This document shows positions 1-6,755 of a stretch of 25,292 nucleotides of DNA, one piece after another. The position numbers and the translations under genes are program-made. Location: NCBI GenBank assembly GCA_045535505.1, contig JAZSLU010000024.1, positions 1 to 25,292 of the forward strand. Direction: 5' to 3'. Origin of the DNA: CAKSST01 sp045535505. GTDB taxonomy: Bacteria; Bacillota; Clostridia; Oscillospirales; Acutalibacteraceae. The notes below the pieces were generated by a model, which had not been told where the DNA came from, ran no database searches, and saw nothing but the letters and a program-made list of their open reading frames with translations. Each line of letters opens with the position of its first letter. The stretch's first letter is position 1.

Positions 1-44
1 AAATTAAAAAAAGGTTAATGATACAATTTAAAATTAGTAAAAAC

Positions 45-72
45 CGCCCAACTTCAAATTTGAAGTTGGGCG
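45..72. terminator. Bidirectional hairpin terminator downstream of the GH78 gene
   Basis: A perfect 28-base palindrome (14-bp arms, starting cgcccaacttc) lies 10 nt beyond the stop codon of the rhamnosidase gene. It is followed by a T-rich tract on both strands, so it can terminate the minus-strand transcript and any converging plus-strand transcript from outside the window. Confidence 0.85.
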
Positions 73-82
73 ATTTTTAATT

Positions 83-2074
83 TTATTCTTTTAATCCAAT
101 ATCTTTTTTGAAAATCTTTCCATCAAAGAAACGAAGCATAATATAAAGAGGTGCTGTACCAAAAGGATGGCAAAGCGAAATTTCAAACTTCTTCTCTTTA
201 GACCAAGACTCCCAAACGGTAGTAGCATCATTGTCAATCATATGCAACCATGAATATTCACCGCGTGATAGAATAACCTCAAATACAAGGTCAATTCTTC
301 CCGCAATAACAAAGGCTTCAAGGAAGTTTCGTGTAACACCCATGCCAATATTCAAACCGCTTGTAAATTTATAATACAAATGCTTAACAACGTTTTCTCT
401 ATACTCTTGGGGCACATAGTCAAAACGCATAGGATGTATGTTAGAGAAAACAGAAGCGTGTTTTGAACCCTCAGCATCAATGTAAAGCATCTGTTCTTTG
501 TCGAAGAACACGTTGTGGAATGACTCATGTACCTGCTTAAAGCCTAAATCGCAAGGCTCACCGGCAATCTCGCAAAGAGCCTCAACGCACTTCAACGTAC
601 CACAATACAATGCGTTAATAACGTTATGGCAACCTGGACCAATAGGTGTAATCCAGTCAGTAAGCGGGAAATCATAATCATCTCGGCGGTTTTGCGGCCA
701 AGAAACTAGGTTCCATTTTTCAGTCACTTGCTCTAACAAACCGTCAGGACGTGCAAACTTTTTAAAATAGTTGACCATGTTTTTCAATTTAGGAACAACC
801 TCTTTAACAAGTTCTATGTCCCCTGTCAACTTATAATAGTCCAAAATTTGTTTAGAGAAACCAAGGCTCGAGTCAGCAATCTCTTGCATATGACAACCGG
901 GAACAACGTTCATCAATCCGGGACAAATTCTGTCCGATGTAAACATATCCAAAATAGATTTTCTGTAAGGTGTAAAGTCACCCGTAAGCATACCAAAAGT
1001 AGGACCGGAATGACGCATATCACCCATATACTGACCACGTTCGCGTGTTGCGCAGTCCATAAAGGTTTCTTGTGAGCATACCATAACGGTATTTACACAC
1101 ATATCATAAATCTGTTTAAGTTCAGGAATATCGGTTTCAATCTCTTTAATATGGTCGCGCGGATAACCTCTTTGTTTAATAACAACTTGACTGGGGTCAA
1201 TATTACCCTTAACCTCAAGATAACGGAAAGCTCTCCACTCAAAACTTTCGATGTCATCCTTACCATTCAAATACCAAATGTCATAGTTATCGTCCATACA
1301 ACGCATGTTATACATTGCGTGTCCGTCTTCTTCTAATTCTTCAGCATAGCAAAGCATAGTTTTACCAACACTGTTAGGATTAGCTTTAATTACAGTATAG
1401 GCTGCTATCTCTTTTTTCATATCAAACAGCCAATCATTCTCGCCAAGTTTGGTTACAACAATATCGTCATAATCCCAAAATACGCAGGTTTTGCTCTTTT
1501 GAGGAACCATGGTATAGTCAGCATACTTTTTAAATACAGCAGGCTGCCAATCAAAATCTTTTTTGTCGGGGTCAATATACTCAGCCCATGTGGTGTGATA
1601 ACCCAATGCATGCGCCTCAGGCAAAAAACGTGTGTCATATGCATATTCAAAGCTTTCGTCAGATGTAAGCACAATCTCACCATCTTTAAAGATACGGCAC
1701 CAGAAACCTTGACGAAGCTCACCGCTGTTTTGATAACGGTTGCAACAACCATTGTAGAGAGTGTGCGCTGTAAGCTCGTTTTTACCCTCTTTCAAAAATG
1801 GAGTAATATCAAATGTATTATAGTTATAACTCCAATAATATGCAGTTGACGGTCCCATACCTACAAACTCGCCGTTTATGTAAAGCTTATAAAAGTCATC
1901 AGCAGATACGTCAATTGTATATTTTCCACCGGTATATTCAAAGTCCTTTCTAAACCAAACATGCTTGTTACGCATAGTCTCGTCTGCTTTGGGCTTTGGT
2001 GCATGTTCTTTACCGTAAAGATTAATAGGTTCTAAATCGGCAAATTCTTTTGCACTTATCCATCTTGCATCCAT
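83..2074 (-). CDS. GH78-family alpha-L-rhamnosidase-like glycoside hydrolase, cytoplasmic
   Basis: This 663-residue protein has the layout of a GH78 enzyme. An N-terminal beta-sandwich (about residues 30-180; FRKDFEY, YKLYINGEFVG, YNTFDITPFLKEGKN) is followed by a linker beta-domain and an (alpha/alpha)6 barrel from about residue 310. The barrel carries the MDCATRERGQYMGDM motif (D340, R344, E346), the counterpart of the family's DCPxRxExxxWxGD signature that supplies the general acid. ATTVWESW (E622) and SLCHPFGTAP follow near the C terminus. Family members remove terminal L-rhamnose from oligosaccharides or glycosides. There is no signal peptide or membrane segment, so it would act on imported substrates. 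The ATG is preceded by AAAAGGAGAT at good spacing. The exact substrate cannot be read from the sequence, and some relatives act on other sugars. No transporter or sugar regulator lies nearby. Confidence 0.78.
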   Translation of the reverse strand: MDARWISAKEFADLEPINLYGKEHAPKPKADETMRNKHVWFRKDFEYTGGKYTIDVSADDFYKLYINGEFVGMGPSTAYYWSYNYNTFDITPFLKEGKNELTAHTLYNGCCNRYQNSGELRQGFWCRIFKDGEIVLTSDESFEYAYDTRFLPEAHALGYHTTWAEYIDPDKKDFDWQPAVFKKYADYTMVPQKSKTCVFWDYDDIVVTKLGENDWLFDMKKEIAAYTVIKANPNSVGKTMLCYAEELEEDGHAMYNMRCMDDNYDIWYLNGKDDIESFEWRAFRYLEVKGNIDPSQVVIKQRGYPRDHIKEIETDIPELKQIYDMCVNTVMVCSQETFMDCATRERGQYMGDMRHSGPTFGMLTGDFTPYRKSILDMFTSDRICPGLMNVVPGCHMQEIADSSLGFSKQILDYYKLTGDIELVKEVVPKLKNMVNYFKKFARPDGLLEQVTEKWNLVSWPQNRRDDYDFPLTDWITPIGPGCHNVINALYCGTLKCVEALCEIAGEPCDLGFKQVHESFHNVFFDKEQMLYIDAEGSKHASVFSNIHPMRFDYVPQEYRENVVKHLYYKFTSGLNIGMGVTRNFLEAFVIAGRIDLVFEVILSRGEYSWLHMIDNDATTVWESWSKEKKFEISLCHPFGTAPLYIMLRFFDGKIFKKDIGLKE

Positions 2075-2195
2075 TTTTAAATCTCCTTTTAAAATAATTT
2101 ATTATTTAAACATTATCCTTTACCTAAAACTTCTGGTATAACGCAAAGAATAATGTAAACTTGAGTAGTTTTTAAAAGATAACAAATGTATATCT

Positions 2196-3149
2196 TTATT
2201 CAAATTCAAATGTTAAAGCTCTGGTAAACAATTCCTTCATTAAATCCTTCGGATTCTCATTTTCATAAAGAGCCCTGTAAACCGCAGTAGAAATTGGCAA
2301 TTCAACATTATACTGCTGGGAAAGCTCAACCAAAGCCTTGCAGGTATAATATCCTTCAGCTAATTTATCATATTCTTGACCGCTTACAAAATATTCGCCA
2401 TAACGTCTGTTCTGTGAAAAGGTTGAAAAAACAGTTGCCTCATAGTCACCTAAATGGCAAAGTCCATAAGCCGAAAGTTCATTACCTCCCATTGCCTTAA
2501 TAAGACGAGAAATCTCGCGTGTGCCTCTTGACATAAGTGCACCTTTAAGTGTAGAAAGTTTTAAACCATCAAGCATACCGGCCGCAATGCCAATAACATT
2601 TTTAGCAGCTGCACCAATTTCATTGCCGATAATATCACGGCCAAAATAAAAGCGTATAAGCTCACTTGAAAACTCTTTTACCAACTTTTTCTTGGTTTCT
2701 TCGCAAAGGCTGTCTATGACCATACAGTTAGGCACGCCTGCACAAAACTCCTGAGGATGACCGGGTCCAATCCACACAGCAACCTTGCAGGATGGATCAG
2801 CATTTTCACCGGCAATAACAGAAAGCCGTTTTCCTGTGCCAATTTCAATACCCTTCATGCAAAGCACAAATGTCTTATTTTTAAGATTATATGCCTTCAG
2901 CTCATCCATAAGGCTTGAAAGGTTTTGTGAGTTTATTGAAATTACTATAACTTCACTCTCGCAAAGCTTATCATAATTATCGGTTATAGTGATGCTCTGT
3001 CCAAAAGTAACCATACCATTTGTGCGTGTTTTAATAAGGTCTTCATATACAGCAGGCATTGCACAAACCGTAACATTGTGACCAATATGATCAAGATACC
3101 AAGCTATAAAACCGCCCCAACGTCCGCTACCAATAACTGAAATTTTCAT
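2196..3149 (-). CDS. gpsA: Glycerol-3-phosphate dehydrogenase [NAD(P)+], GpsA
   Basis: This cytoplasmic enzyme reduces dihydroxyacetone phosphate to sn-glycerol 3-phosphate, the backbone for phospholipid synthesis. The N-terminal Rossmann motif is ISVIGSGRWGG (residues 3-13). K99 in CMKGIE and K183 in GAAAKNVIGIAAG match the conserved lysines of the family. Further family blocks are MSRGTREISRLIKAMGG and LGDYEATVFSTFSQNRRYG. I choose the ATG at 3149 (317 aa), with AGAGG 9 nt upstream. A TTG seven codons further upstream is open but has no ribosome binding site. Two blocks differ from the textbook family: GPGHPQEFCAGVPN replaces the usual SGPSFAxE, and GDYE replaces GDL. A divergent GpsA is the most likely reading; another 2-hydroxyacid-type dehydrogenase is less likely. 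Confidence 0.85.
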   Translation of the reverse strand: MKISVIGSGRWGGFIAWYLDHIGHNVTVCAMPAVYEDLIKTRTNGMVTFGQSITITDNYDKLCESEVIVISINSQNLSSLMDELKAYNLKNKTFVLCMKGIEIGTGKRLSVIAGENADPSCKVAVWIGPGHPQEFCAGVPNCMVIDSLCEETKKKLVKEFSSELIRFYFGRDIIGNEIGAAAKNVIGIAAGMLDGLKLSTLKGALMSRGTREISRLIKAMGGNELSAYGLCHLGDYEATVFSTFSQNRRYGEYFVSGQEYDKLAEGYYTCKALVELSQQYNVELPISTAVYRALYENENPKDLMKELFTRALTFEFE

Positions 3150-3213
3150 ACTAACTAACCTCTGTTTCAATTTAGGTAAATATATTATTTATACTTATAC
3201 TATATTATAACGA

Positions 3214-3240
3214 AAACGCTCATTTGTAAAGTAAATTTTA
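3214..3240 (-). promoter_or_regulatory. Possible gpsA promoter
   Basis: On the minus strand a perfect TATAAT (3214-3219) sits 65 nt before the gpsA start. The best -35 candidate is TTTACA (3235-3240), but the spacer is only 15 nt, so the -35 assignment is weak. Confidence 0.35.
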
Positions 3241-3253
3241 GATTAATCAAACA

Positions 3254-3298
3254 AAAAACAGCACGATTTTATTTATACGATAAAATCGTGCTGTTTTT
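3254..3298. terminator. Bidirectional terminator between gpsA and the LiaF-like gene
   Basis: A 19-bp perfect stem (arms 3254-3272 and 3280-3298, core acagcacgattttat) with a 7-nt loop, flanked by A and T runs. It terminates the LiaF-like gene, whose TAA codon overlaps the distal T run, and isolates it from gpsA. Confidence 0.88.
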
Positions 3299-3872
3299 AT
3301 AAAACCCAAGGTCCTTCAAACTCATGATTTGTTGATATGATTTTTACAACACCAAAAACACATGTACAACTCACATAAATATTCGGAGCATCATCCTTTA
3401 TGTCAATTTTGTTTGATACCCCTCCAAAAATAGAACTTGATCTAACAACAACATTCACATTGTTTGGTACATCTAAATAAACATTTCCAAAAACCGACAA
3501 AACCTTAAGTGCACGATCATCTTCTATTATTGTTTTGCTTAAATCACAAATCACATTGCCAAAAAAAGCTGTTACTTCTGCATTTTGAAACTTTTCTTCC
3601 TCAAAATCCATACTTAAATTGAAAAAAATCCCTCTGCAAATTTCAGGCAAAACTCCACTGTTTTTCATGGTTTTAATAATTTTATTTGCTTTATAAGGAA
3701 AAATAGAAATAATTATAAATTTTAATCCAACAGTTAGTATTATTGCGGGAATAATATAAACGTAAAAGGTCTTAAAACTTATTAAATTTTGACAATATAA
3801 AAATAAGCCTATTCCAATAACCAAACCAATCAGATTATAAACTTTTTCTCTAAAAAAAATTAAACCTAACAT
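3297..3872 (-). CDS. LiaF-like membrane protein, probably 5'-truncated
   Basis: From the internal ATG at 3872 this reads 191 residues. There are two hydrophobic segments (about residues 12-28 and 34-55), a short linker, and a C-terminal beta-rich domain with the repeated motif FFGNVICDLS, VFGNVYLDVP, SIFGGVSNKI and CVFGVVKII. That pattern matches the LiaF/YvqF C-terminal domain of cell-envelope stress sensing proteins. The frame stays open upstream to 3995 and encodes a further, clearly homologous transmembrane stretch (ILLLVGGFLICDATG, then FFDGWWTLLLIVP). It then runs into a stop with no start codon or ribosome binding site. The ATG at 3872 also lacks a Shine-Dalgarno sequence and falls inside the conserved membrane domain. 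The gene has therefore most likely lost its true 5' end and promoter and may be a pseudogene, although the remaining frame is intact. Confidence 0.6.
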   Translation of the reverse strand: MLGLIFFREKVYNLIGLVIGIGLFLYCQNLISFKTFYVYIIPAIILTVGLKFIIISIFPYKANKIIKTMKNSGVLPEICRGIFFNLSMDFEEEKFQNAEVTAFFGNVICDLSKTIIEDDRALKVLSVFGNVYLDVPNNVNVVVRSSSIFGGVSNKIDIKDDAPNIYVSCTCVFGVVKIISTNHEFEGPWVL

Positions 3873-3988
3873 GCAAGGAACAATTAATAAAAGAGTCCAC
3901 CAACCGTCAAAAAATAAATCAACAGCAAATAAAACTCTTATATCAATAATTCCGGTTGCATCACATATAAGAAAACCGCCAACAAGCA

Positions 3989-4212
3989 GTAAAATTTAGA
4001 ATTATAGAATTATGTAAAGCAAAAAATATAACCATAAATAAACTTGCAATAATTAGCGGAATAACACAGTCAACCTTAAGCAATATAACCGGTGGTAGAA
4101 ATAATAGCACAACTATTTCAACCATAAAGAAAATTTATGACGGTTTAGAAATATCTATACAGGATTTTTTAACTCTGAAATTTTTAAAAATTTAGAACAA
4201 GAAATAAAATAA
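3989..4212 (+). pseudogene. XRE-family (Cro/CI HTH) transcriptional regulator remnant
   Basis: Translation of the plus strand from about 3989 gives a clear short XRE regulator: RIIELCKAKN, then ITINKLAIISG, ITQSTLSNITGGRNNST, and TISTIKKIYDGLEISIQDF. These are the helix-turn-helix and downstream helices of the small clostridial Cro/CI family. No start codon is present: the open frame runs to a stop at 3968 without ATG, GTG or TTG in a usable position, and no ribosome binding site is visible. The reading frame also breaks in a run of six T at 4165-4170. Adding one T restores the expected ending (DFFNSEIFKNLEQEIK, stop at 4210-4212). Without it the frame ends early at KFLKI. It is head to head with the LiaF-like gene and abuts it near 3990. 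Confidence 0.75.
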
Positions 4213-4249
4213 AAAACAAAAAGTCGCTAAAAGCGACTTTTTGTTTTTT
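4211..4249. terminator. Bidirectional terminator between the XRE remnant and tRNA-Pro
   Basis: The stem aaaaaacaaaaagtcgct / agcgactttttgttttt has a 3-nt loop (4229-4231) and A/T runs on both sides. It begins at the stop codon of the XRE remnant and directly follows the 3' end of the minus-strand tRNA gene, so it serves both. Confidence 0.85.
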
Positions 4250-4326
4250 TGGTCCGAGTGACTGGAGTCGAACCAGCGGCCTCTTGAACCCCATTCAAGC
4301 GCTCTACCAAACTGAGCCACACCCGG
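4250..4326 (-). tRNA. tRNA-Pro (anticodon GGG)
   Basis: The minus strand folds as a full cloverleaf. The acceptor CCGGGTG pairs with CACTCGG, with one G-T pair. The D arm is GCTCAGTTTGGTAGAGC, the anticodon stem CTTGA/TCAAG encloses the loop ATGGGGT (anticodon GGG), and the T arm is CTGGTTCGACTCCAG. The discriminator is A and the CCA end is encoded. GGG reads proline CCC/CCU codons. The gene is monocistronic, with its own promoter 20 nt upstream and a terminator directly downstream. Confidence 0.95.
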
Positions 4327-4346
4327 ATAAAAATTTCACTTTGGGT

Positions 4347-4375
4347 ATTGTATCACGAACATTACATAAATGCAA
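4347..4375 (-). promoter_or_regulatory. Promoter of tRNA-Pro
   Basis: On the minus strand TTGCAT (4370-4375) is separated by 17 nt from TACAAT (4347-4352), which has a TG extension one base upstream. The -10 ends 20 nt before the first base of the tRNA. Confidence 0.75.
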
Positions 4376-4412
4376 GTATTATTTTTCTTTTTTTATAAAA
4401 AACATACTTTCA

Positions 4413-4448
4413 GACGGCGTTAACACACTTTTGCATAAAAACGCCGTC
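4413..4448 (-). terminator. Probable terminator of the HPr gene
   Basis: A 9-bp stem gacggcgtt / aacgccgtc with an 18-nt loop, 23 nt beyond the HPr stop codon. On the minus strand the run of six T starts about 10 nt after the stem, so it is less canonical than the other terminators here. Confidence 0.55.
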
Positions 4449-4471
4449 AAAAATAATAATTAGGTTCAAAA

Positions 4472-4735
4472 CTAATCAACAAGTTCTTCTGCTACAAGGT
4501 TAACCAAGCCTTCTACAGCCTGTTGTTCATCAACACCATCAGCAATAATGCGTATGCTTGTGCCGCCAACAATAGCGAGTGAAAGAACACCAAGCAAACT
4601 TTTTGCATTCACTCTGCGTTCATCCTTCTCAACCCAGATAGAAGATTTAAACTCGTTGGCTTTCTGTATAAAGAAAGTAGCAGGGCGTGCATGCAAACCA
4701 ACCTCATTTTTAATTACAACGTTCATATCGTACAT
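4472..4735 (-). CDS. ptsH: HPr family phosphocarrier protein
   Basis: This 87-residue protein is the phosphoryl carrier between enzyme I and the sugar-specific EII components of the PTS. From the ATG at 4735 the active-site histidine in GLHARPA is exactly residue 15. The serine in NAKSLLGV is residue 46, the site phosphorylated by HPr kinase in Gram-positive bacteria for CcpA-linked catabolite control. His15 argues against the Crh paralogue, which lacks it. AAGGAG lies 8 nt before this ATG. A TTG eight codons upstream is in frame but has no ribosome binding site. The gene is monocistronic with its own promoter; enzyme I is not in the window. Confidence 0.93.
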   Translation of the reverse strand: MYDMNVVIKNEVGLHARPATFFIQKANEFKSSIWVEKDERRVNAKSLLGVLSLAIVGGTSIRIIADGVDEQQAVEGLVNLVAEELVD

Positions 4736-4804
4736 AATAATTTCTCCTTGATAGCCCAAATAATGTATTGTGAAAACAGTAAATTATTTAATGTAACTGT
4801 TATC

Positions 4805-4832
4805 ATTATATCACAATATGTCGTATCGTCAA
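4805..4832 (-). promoter_or_regulatory. Promoter of the HPr gene
   Basis: On the minus strand TTGACG (4827-4832) is followed after 16 nt by a perfect TATAAT (4805-4810) with a TG extension. It lies 70 nt before the HPr start and downstream of trmD, so HPr is transcribed independently. Confidence 0.75.
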
Positions 4833-4916
4833 CTAAAATTGTTAAGTTTCTATTTTTTGGCCAAACTTATAAGTATTATATTCATAAAAGTTTGTATAAA
4901 ATGATAACTAAATTAA

Positions 4917-5600
4917 TCACTTGTTTTCACCTAAAAGGTCAGGACGTTTTTGCTTTGTTACAATAAGAGATTGTTCTGCTCTCCACTTTGCGATATTTTC
5001 ATGATGCCCCGACAGCAATACATCAGGCACCACTTTATCATGCCAAACGGCAGGGCGTGTGTAATGGGGATATTCAAGTAAGCCGTTAAAATGGCTCTCA
5101 TCAGTAAAACACTCATCATTTGAAAGCACACCGGGCACAAGACGGCAAACAGCATCTGCCACCAACAAAGCAGGTAATTCACCGCCTGTTACAACATAAT
5201 CTCCAATTGAAATTTCTTCGTCAACAATTTCGTCGAGTACGCGTTGGTCAACACCTTCATAATGACCGCAAAGTAACGCAATGTTGTCCATTTTTGACAA
5301 CTCAACAGCACGTTTTTGAGTAAAGGTTTTACCCTTTGGAGAAAGATAAATAAGATGCGGTTTTTGACCGTCCTTACATAAACTTTGATAACAGTCAAAA
5401 ACAGGCTGTGCCTGAATAATCATTCCGTTGCCTCCGCCATAAGGCGCATCGTCAACACGATTGTGTTTGTTATCGGCAAAATCGCGTATATCAACACACG
5501 AAACGTCAATAACACCCGCCTGCCTTGCTCTGCCGATAATACTTTCTGAAAGCACCTTTTCGCACATATCGCAAAACAGGGTCATTATGCTAATCTTCAT
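4917..5600 (-). CDS. trmD: tRNA (guanine(37)-N1)-methyltransferase TrmD
   Basis: TrmD uses S-adenosylmethionine to methylate G37 next to the anticodon, which prevents +1 frameshifting. The protein (227 aa) carries the family's knotted SPOUT motifs: YGGGNGM (54-60), LSPKG (86-90), GHYEGVDQR (112-120) and SIGDYVVTGGE (131-141). DESHFNGLLEYPHYTRP links to the C-terminal tRNA-binding domain. I choose the ATG at 5600, with AAGGA 7 nt upstream; the codon before it is an in-frame TTG. The start overlaps the end of rimM by 11 nt, which suggests translational coupling. In many Firmicutes rplS follows trmD; here it does not. No strong terminator is visible after the stop. Confidence 0.97.
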   Translation of the reverse strand: MKISIMTLFCDMCEKVLSESIIGRARQAGVIDVSCVDIRDFADNKHNRVDDAPYGGGNGMIIQAQPVFDCYQSLCKDGQKPHLIYLSPKGKTFTQKRAVELSKMDNIALLCGHYEGVDQRVLDEIVDEEISIGDYVVTGGELPALLVADAVCRLVPGVLSNDECFTDESHFNGLLEYPHYTRPAVWHDKVVPDVLLSGHHENIAKWRAEQSLIVTKQKRPDLLGENK

Positions 5601-6102
5601 CAAAAATTCCTTTCATAGGCGTGATGGTAACAATTCTGTTTTCAACATCAACGCTCTGCAAAACACCGTCAATAACCGGAATTAAATATTCCTTGTCCTT
5701 GCATTTTATTTCCCAAATATCATTAGCTCCCGTGTTAAACACATCACTCACTATGCCATATTCGCATTGGCTGTTAGCATCAATGGCTTTACAACCCAAA
5801 ATGTCTTGAACAAGATATTTTCCTTCATCAAGCTTAATATCATCACGGCTAACGTAAAGCACCTTGCCCCTGAGTTCGTTTGCCTTCTCAATGGTATCAA
5901 CACCATCAAGCCAGACAAGCATAACATTTTTCTGGGCAGCACACCTTATGCATTTATAAGAAACCTTGCCATCAGCAGATAAATATAAATAATTAAAGCC
6001 GACAAAAAAGTCTGCGCTGTCGCACCAGGGTTGCACCCTTAATGCACCGCGCACCCCATGTGTGCCGACTATTTTTCCAACTTCAATAAATTTCTTTAAC
6101 AT
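5590..6102 (-). CDS. rimM: Ribosome maturation factor RimM
   Basis: RimM assists late assembly of the 30S subunit head and binds ribosomal protein S19. The 170-residue protein has the N-terminal RimM beta-barrel (IEVGKIVGTHGVRGALRVQP, residues 6-25). A PRC-type barrel follows (about residues 95-165; DILGCKAIDANSQCEYGIVSDV, IPVIDGVLQSVDVENRIV) with the typical ending. It lies between khpA and trmD in the usual operon order and overlaps trmD by 11 nt. The ATG has only a modest CAGG ribosome binding site, and a hairpin in the 94-nt gap upstream may reduce read-through from khpA. Confidence 0.95.
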   Translation of the reverse strand: MLKKFIEVGKIVGTHGVRGALRVQPWCDSADFFVGFNYLYLSADGKVSYKCIRCAAQKNVMLVWLDGVDTIEKANELRGKVLYVSRDDIKLDEGKYLVQDILGCKAIDANSQCEYGIVSDVFNTGANDIWEIKCKDKEYLIPVIDGVLQSVDVENRIVTITPMKGIFDED

Positions 6103-6138
6103 AAATAAAACCTGCCAAAACTTCCCAATAAAAGAAAA

Positions 6139-6175
6139 TAAAGGGCAATATAGATAAATAGAAGATTGCCCTTTA
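6139..6175 (-). terminator. Intra-operon hairpin between khpA and rimM
   Basis: An 11-bp stem taaagggcaat / attgcccttta with a 15-nt loop. On the minus strand it is followed by a T-rich but interrupted tract (TTTTCTTTTATT). It lies inside the ylxM-trmD operon, so it is more likely a partial terminator or RNA processing/stabilising hairpin that sets the rimM-trmD level. Confidence 0.55.
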
Positions 6176-6196
6176 TATTTCCTTTAACCGCCTTAA

Positions 6197-6430
6197 TCAG
6201 TCAATTTCAACTGCAACCTTTTGGTTGTTGCGGTTAGCGCCTGCGCGCATAACTGTACGAATTGCTTTGGCAATTCTGCCTTCCTTGCCGATAACTCGAC
6301 CGGTATCGCCTTCCGCTACGTGAAGGTGGAAAACAATAACACCCTCTTCATTGGGTTCATCAGCGGTAACGACAACCTCGTCAGGTTTTTCAACAAGACC
6401 CTTTGCAATCGCTGTCAACAGTTCCTGCAT
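6197..6430 (-). CDS. khpA: KH-domain RNA-binding protein KhpA (YlqC family)
   Basis: This 77-residue protein is essentially one type II KH domain. The GxxG loop is in GRVIGKEGRIAKAIRTVMRA (about residues 44-63), with flanking beta strands EEGVIVFHLHV and QKVAVEID. In Gram-positive bacteria KhpA pairs with KhpB/Jag to bind RNA and affects cell elongation and division. It has a strong AGGAGG ribosome binding site and lies 21 nt after rpsP, in the conserved ffh-rpsP-khpA-rimM-trmD order. KhpB is not in the window. Confidence 0.93.
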   Translation of the reverse strand: MQELLTAIAKGLVEKPDEVVVTADEPNEEGVIVFHLHVAEGDTGRVIGKEGRIAKAIRTVMRAGANRNNQKVAVEID

Positions 6431-6451
6431 GGTTTTTCCTCCTGTCCTTAA

Positions 6452-6694
6452 TTAAAGAACACCGTTCTTTTTCAACAATGCTTTAACCGTGTCAGTAGGC
6501 TGGGCGCCCTTAGCAATCCACTCTTTTGCCTTATCTCCGTCCAGCTTTACTTCTGCGGGGTCGGAATTAGGATTGAAATAACCCAATTCCTCTATGAAAC
6601 GGCCATCACGAGGAAATCTGGAATCGGCCACAACAATACGGTAAAAAGGTGCTTTTTTAGCTCCCATACGTCTAAGTCTAATTTTTACTGCCAT
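6452..6694 (-). CDS. rpsP: 30S ribosomal protein S16
   Basis: An 80-residue protein of normal length for bS16. It has the diagnostic N terminus MAVKIRLRRMGAKKAPFYRI, followed by VVADSRFPRDGRFIEELG and the C-terminal TDTVKALLKKNG. S16 binds 16S rRNA in the 5' domain and is needed for 30S assembly. The ATG is preceded by a strong GGAGGTG. It sits between ffh and khpA in the standard order. Confidence 0.98.
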   Translation of the reverse strand: MAVKIRLRRMGAKKAPFYRIVVADSRFPRDGRFIEELGYFNPNSDPAEVKLDGDKAKEWIAKGAQPTDTVKALLKKNGVL

Positions 6695-6755
6695 AAAGTA
6701 TTCACCTCCGTAAAGAATACTAAAAATTATTTATGAAACACAACGTGTGCATTCA

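Noticed and set aside
1499..1849. A 116-codon plus-strand frame inside the rhamnosidase gene
   Set aside because: It is antisense to a well-supported gene, has no ribosome binding site and no recognisable motif.
2088..2110. AT-rich near-palindrome before the rhamnosidase gene
   Set aside because: Only A and T are involved and the arms are imperfect; this is expected by chance in such AT-rich DNA, so I do not call an operator.
2174..2198. Weak hairpin at the end of gpsA
   Set aside because: The stem is 8 bp, nearly all A-T, and overlaps the stop codon; too weak to call a terminator.
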